Shown here piece after piece: positions 61,536-64,000 of a stretch of DNA of 64,000 bases. Position 1 is the first letter of the stretch. Every line of letters begins with the position of its first letter. The position numbers and the translations under genes are program-made. The stretch is from Rhizobium sullae. Its GTDB lineage: Bacteria > Pseudomonadota > Alphaproteobacteria > Rhizobiales > Rhizobiaceae. The notes beneath the pieces are model-generated. The model ran no database searches. It had not been told where the DNA came from and worked only from the letters and a program-made list of their open reading frames with translations. Location: NCBI RefSeq assembly GCF_025200715.1, contig NZ_CP104143.1:3754501-3818500 (forward strand), in the 5' to 3' direction.

Positions 61536-62520
61536 GCTGCGCGTCGCGGGCGGCTTCGGAAAGCGATTTCATCGGCCGCGGTCCGATCTGCTGGATGACG
61601 ATCCCAGCTGCAAGGCAGCCAAGCTTGCCGCAATCTTCCAGCGTCCGCCCCTGTGTATAACCATAAAGGAAACCTGACGCGAAGAGATCGCCGGCGCCGG
61701 TCGTATCGACCACTTCCTTGATGCGGATTGCATCGACATACCAGCGCTCGTTACCCTTCAGCATAACGGCGCCGTTTTCGCTCATCGTCACGGCCGCGAT
61801 CTTGCAATCCTTGGTGATCTTGTTGAGCGCTTCCTCGAAATCGTCCGTTTCATAGAGTGCGAGCACTTCCTGCCGGTTGGCGAACACGATGTCGACGGTG
61901 CCGGATCGCATAAGTTCGAGGAACTCGGCACGGTAGCGATCGACGCAGAAGCTATCCGAAAGCGTCATGGAGACTTCGCGGCCGTTCTCATGCGCGATAC
62001 GGGCGCATTCGCGAATCGCCTCCTTGGCGCGCGGCGGATCCCAGAGGTAGCCTTCGAAGTAGGTCACCTTGGCTTGCGCCACGACATCGGGTTCGACGTC
62101 TTCCGGGCCGAGCTCGACGCAGGCGCCGAGATAGGTATTCATCGAGCGCTCGCCATCGTCGGTGACGAAGATCATTGAGCGGGCGGTCGGCGGGAACGTG
62201 CCCTTTGGTTTCGTCTGGTAGTGCACGCCCTGCGCCCGGATGTCGTGGGCGAAAATCTCGCCGAGCTGATCTTCCGCGACGTTGCCGAAATAGGCGGCCC
62301 TGCCGCCGAGGCTTGCAACGCCCGCGGCCGTATTGCCGGCGCTGCCGCCCGAAGCTTCGAGTGCCGGTCCCATACGCGAATAGAGAAGTTCGGCGCGTTC
62401 GGCATCGATAAGGTTCATCGCCGCCTTGGTGATGTTGTTGTCAATGAGGAACTGGTCGTCGCAGCGCGCGATGATATCGACGATGGCGTTGCCGACAGTC
62501 AGAACATCGAATTTGGTCAT
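61528..62520 (-). CDS. PfkB-family kinase, probable adenosine kinase
   Basis: A 330-residue ribokinase-fold enzyme. The substrate side has GNAIVDIIARCDD and SGGSAGNTAAGVASLGG; the catalytic base and anion hole are in DTTGAGDLFASGFLYGYTQG, and the C-terminal NxVxAG-like position is GCLAAGIVIQQIGPRP. It resembles eukaryotic-type adenosine kinase, which is the usual annotation of this gene in rhizobia; adenosine to AMP salvage is likely but not proven. Confidence 0.88.
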   Translation of the reverse strand: MTKFDVLTVGNAIVDIIARCDDQFLIDNNITKAAMNLIDAERAELLYSRMGPALEASGGSAGNTAAGVASLGGRAAYFGNVAEDQLGEIFAHDIRAQGVHYQTKPKGTFPPTARSMIFVTDDGERSMNTYLGACVELGPEDVEPDVVAQAKVTYFEGYLWDPPRAKEAIRECARIAHENGREVSMTLSDSFCVDRYRAEFLELMRSGTVDIVFANRQEVLALYETDDFEEALNKITKDCKIAAVTMSENGAVMLKGNERWYVDAIRIKEVVDTTGAGDLFASGFLYGYTQGRTLEDCGKLGCLAAGIVIQQIGPRPMKSLSEAARDAQLI

Positions 62521-62639
62521 GAAAGGGAAGGTTCCGGATTAGATGATTGCCGGGGTCCGGTCTTACCGGAATTTCCGGGCTTTGGAAGAAAAAACGCAGG
62601 TCGGCGGCCTATTTCTTCGCAAAAATGGCGCCGATCCGT

Positions 62640-62841
62640 CATGCCACTGTCACTTTGGGTTTCTAAATATCTTCAGAAGCAGGCCGGCATGAGCAACCGT
62701 TGGGTTGCAGCCGGATGAGAAGGGAATGAAGCCCTTCGACTGTACCGGAGCAGGCGCTGACCACGGATGAACTGGCAGCACCGGAACCGGGTGTCCGGCA
62801 AGTCCGGATGCGAAAAAGCGGGCCGTGCCCGCTTTTTTTTT
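62640..62841 (+). ncRNA. Candidate small RNA or leader ending in a strong terminator
   Basis: No open frame of known kind explains the terminator at 62813-62841. Upstream of it are several local hairpins on the plus strand: GCAACC/GGTTGC (62693-62708), AAGGG/CCCTT (62719-62735) and CCGGA/TCCGG (62781-62798). The 5' end is a guess. It matches no riboswitch or housekeeping RNA I can recall. Confidence 0.4.
62813..62841 (+). terminator. Strong intrinsic terminator, intron target
   Basis: AAAAAGCGGGC and GCCCGCTTTTT make an 11-bp perfect stem with loop CGT, followed by more T (nine T in a row in total). Eleven bases after the stem the group II intron begins. Confidence 0.9.
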
Positions 62842-62848
62842 GTTTGTG

Positions 62849-64000
62849 GTGCGCCAGGCATGGCGCGTGGTGCGTGAGCACCGTTTGGCCGGGGTGGTAT
62901 CCGGCCGCTGACTTGGAGGTGAGAGTCCTCTGCGGGCCCTGGTGATGGGAACCGTTAGCTGAACAGCAAGGGCGTCGCCGCGAGGCGGGGTCTGAAGGAA
63001 GCTGCAGGCAAAGTGCCGGCCTGACGAACAGGAAGCGCATATGAGGCGTCCGCATCCGGGCGAGGGGGCCACAACACCCGAAGCCCGATATCACTCCGGA
63101 GGGTGCGGGCGTAGATGCGACAGGTATTTGGCACGAAGGTCACGCGTCTTACCCTGGGAGGTCTGCCGACCTGCCCCTGGTTTCAGGTGGGCTACCGGCG
63201 TCGAAAGGCGTCGGGACGGGGCGGCAGAAGTCAGCAGACGCCGTAGTAGCCGGACCAAGCGGTGAAGGGCTGAACATGGAGTGCCGGACGGAGACCGGTC
63301 TTTCGATGGTGAGAACAGACGCAGAAGACGGAGTTGAGATGCTCCGTGCCCATGCCGAGAGTAGCGGCCGGAAGCCGCGAGGGCAGGCATTGGGTGCATC
63401 AGACACCACGGCAGGACCGTCATCCTCTCGACCGGAGGCGAATGAGCGACTGATGGAGACGATCCTCAGCCGCGAGAACATGATGGCGGCTTACCGCCGG
63501 GTGGTAGCGAACAAGGGTGCGCCGGGCGTCGATAAGATGACGGTGGACCAACTGAAGCCTTACCTCGCGACGCACTGGCCACACATCAGGGAAGACTTGC
63601 TGGCGGACCGCTACAGGCCGGCGCCGGTGCGCGGGGTGGAAATCCCCAAGCCCGGCGGCAAAGGGATGCGGCAATTGGGCATCCCGACCGTTCTGGACCG
63701 GCTTATCCAGCAGGCGATGCATCAGGTGCTGATGCCGATCTTCGACCCGGACTTCTCTGCCTCCTCCTACGGCTTCCGGCCGGGGCGGAGCGCCCACGAT
63801 GCGGTTCTTGCCGCCCGGTCACATGTCGCCGATGGCCGCCGTTTCGTGGTCGACCTTGATCTGGAGAAGTTCTTCGACCGAGTGAACCACGATGTCCTGA
63901 TGGCACGCGTGGCACGCAAGGTCACGGACAAGCGGGTGCTGCGGCTGATCCGCCGCTACCTGCAGGCCGGGCTGATGACGGGCGGGATCGAAACGGCACG
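62849..64000 (+). mobile_element. Class C group II intron (cut by window end)
   Basis: The RNA begins GTGCGCCAGGCATGGCGC, close to the GUGUGCCCGGCAUGGG start of class C introns. It continues with landmarks typical of that class: GGTGAGAGTCC near 62918, GTTAGCTGAACAGCAAGGG near 62953, GGTCTGAAGGAAGCTGCAGG near 62989 and CTGACGAACAGGAAG near 63021. Domain V and the 3' end lie beyond the window. Class C introns typically insert just behind terminator hairpins, exactly as seen here. The encoded reverse transcriptase starts at 63276, inside the intron. Confidence 0.85.
63276..64000 (+). CDS. ltrA: Group II intron reverse transcriptase/maturase, N-terminal part
   Basis: At least 241 codons, open to the window end. 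ATG at 63276 follows GAAGGG. After a poorly conserved 55-residue lead come the RT blocks: MMAAYRRVVANKGAPGVDKM, YRPAPVRGVEIPKPGGKGMR, then QLGIPTVLDRLIQQAMHQVL, SYGFRPGRSAHDAVLAA and VVDLDLEKFFDRVNHDVLM, which holds the first catalytic aspartate. The YADD box, maturase domain X and any HNH domain would lie outside. No stop or frameshift in the visible part, so it may be intact. Confidence 0.93.
   Translation, partial: MECRTETGLSMVRTDAEDGVEMLRAHAESSGRKPRGQALGASDTTAGPSSSRPEANERLMETILSRENMMAAYRRVVANKGAPGVDKMTVDQLKPYLATHWPHIREDLLADRYRPAPVRGVEIPKPGGKGMRQLGIPTVLDRLIQQAMHQVLMPIFDPDFSASSYGFRPGRSAHDAVLAARSHVADGRRFVVDLDLEKFFDRVNHDVLMARVARKVTDKRVLRLIRRYLQAGLMTGGIETA

Noticed and set aside
62690..62770. 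Cobalamin-riboswitch-like words (AAGGGAA, CGACTGTACCGG)
   Set aside because: The B12 box and the proper spacing are absent and the terminator follows too soon; the resemblance is superficial.

Overview
The window (about 60% G+C, dense operons, many ABC importers) reads as chromosomal DNA of a Rhizobium/Agrobacterium-type alphaproteobacterium. The pointers are the cmk-rpsA pair next to a TIGR02300-type acidic protein, recF followed by a MoeB/ThiF protein, an adenosine kinase, an ACC deaminase beside an Lrp-type regulator, GABA-catabolism genes and a class C group II intron. The genus is inferred from family resemblance only; no search was run.

Positions 1-2300 are accessory-looking: the end of a LuxR-type regulator, an unrecognised membrane protein and decayed DNA. 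At 2297-11414 lie an Lrp-type regulator, a polar amino-acid ABC importer and a homocysteine S-methyltransferase (probable S-methylmethionine use), then acdR/acdS (ACC deaminase) and a thiamine-diphosphate E1/transketolase-like enzyme. At 11468-21205 a GntR regulator faces a dipeptide-type ABC importer operon that also carries an M20 peptidase, a TauE-type exporter and an amidase. An IS630 relic follows.

From 21656 to 44176 is a 22-kb sugar-acid/glycoside catabolic region. It has an orphan sugar-binding protein, LacI regulator, DUF2264 protein and 2-hydroxyacid dehydrogenase. Next is a minus-strand operon of two Gfo/Idh/MocA oxidoreductases, a DUF993 aldolase-like protein and a xylose-isomerase-like TIM barrel. 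A TetR regulator then precedes a plus-strand CUT1 importer operon with a third Gfo/Idh enzyme, a choline-kinase-like phosphotransferase and an FAD/GcvT (dimethylglycine/sarcosine dehydrogenase-like) enzyme. A uxuB-uxaC uronate operon closes the region. Three of these promoter regions share a palindrome close to GTAACYAAWYRGTTAY, which suggests one TetR regulon ties uptake, redox and N-demethylation-type enzymes and uronate breakdown together. This is the best candidate here for an undescribed pathway.

From 44345 on: slyX, gabD/gabT with a MerR-XRE-cupin fusion regulator, a short RNase D, a repetitive acidic/alanine-rich protein, rpsA and cmk (with a PaiB-like leader fragment where aroA might be expected), a TIGR02300 protein and tRNA-Ala(GGC). 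Next comes a low-density patch of small secreted or membrane proteins (YHCH peptide, DUF5334, a frameshifted DUF6804, a lipoprotein). Then follow recF, a MoeB/ThiF protein, a GNAT acetyltransferase, a 2-hydroxyacid dehydrogenase, an SH3 protein and adenosine kinase. The window ends inside a class C group II intron placed just behind a strong terminator that may belong to an unannotated small RNA.
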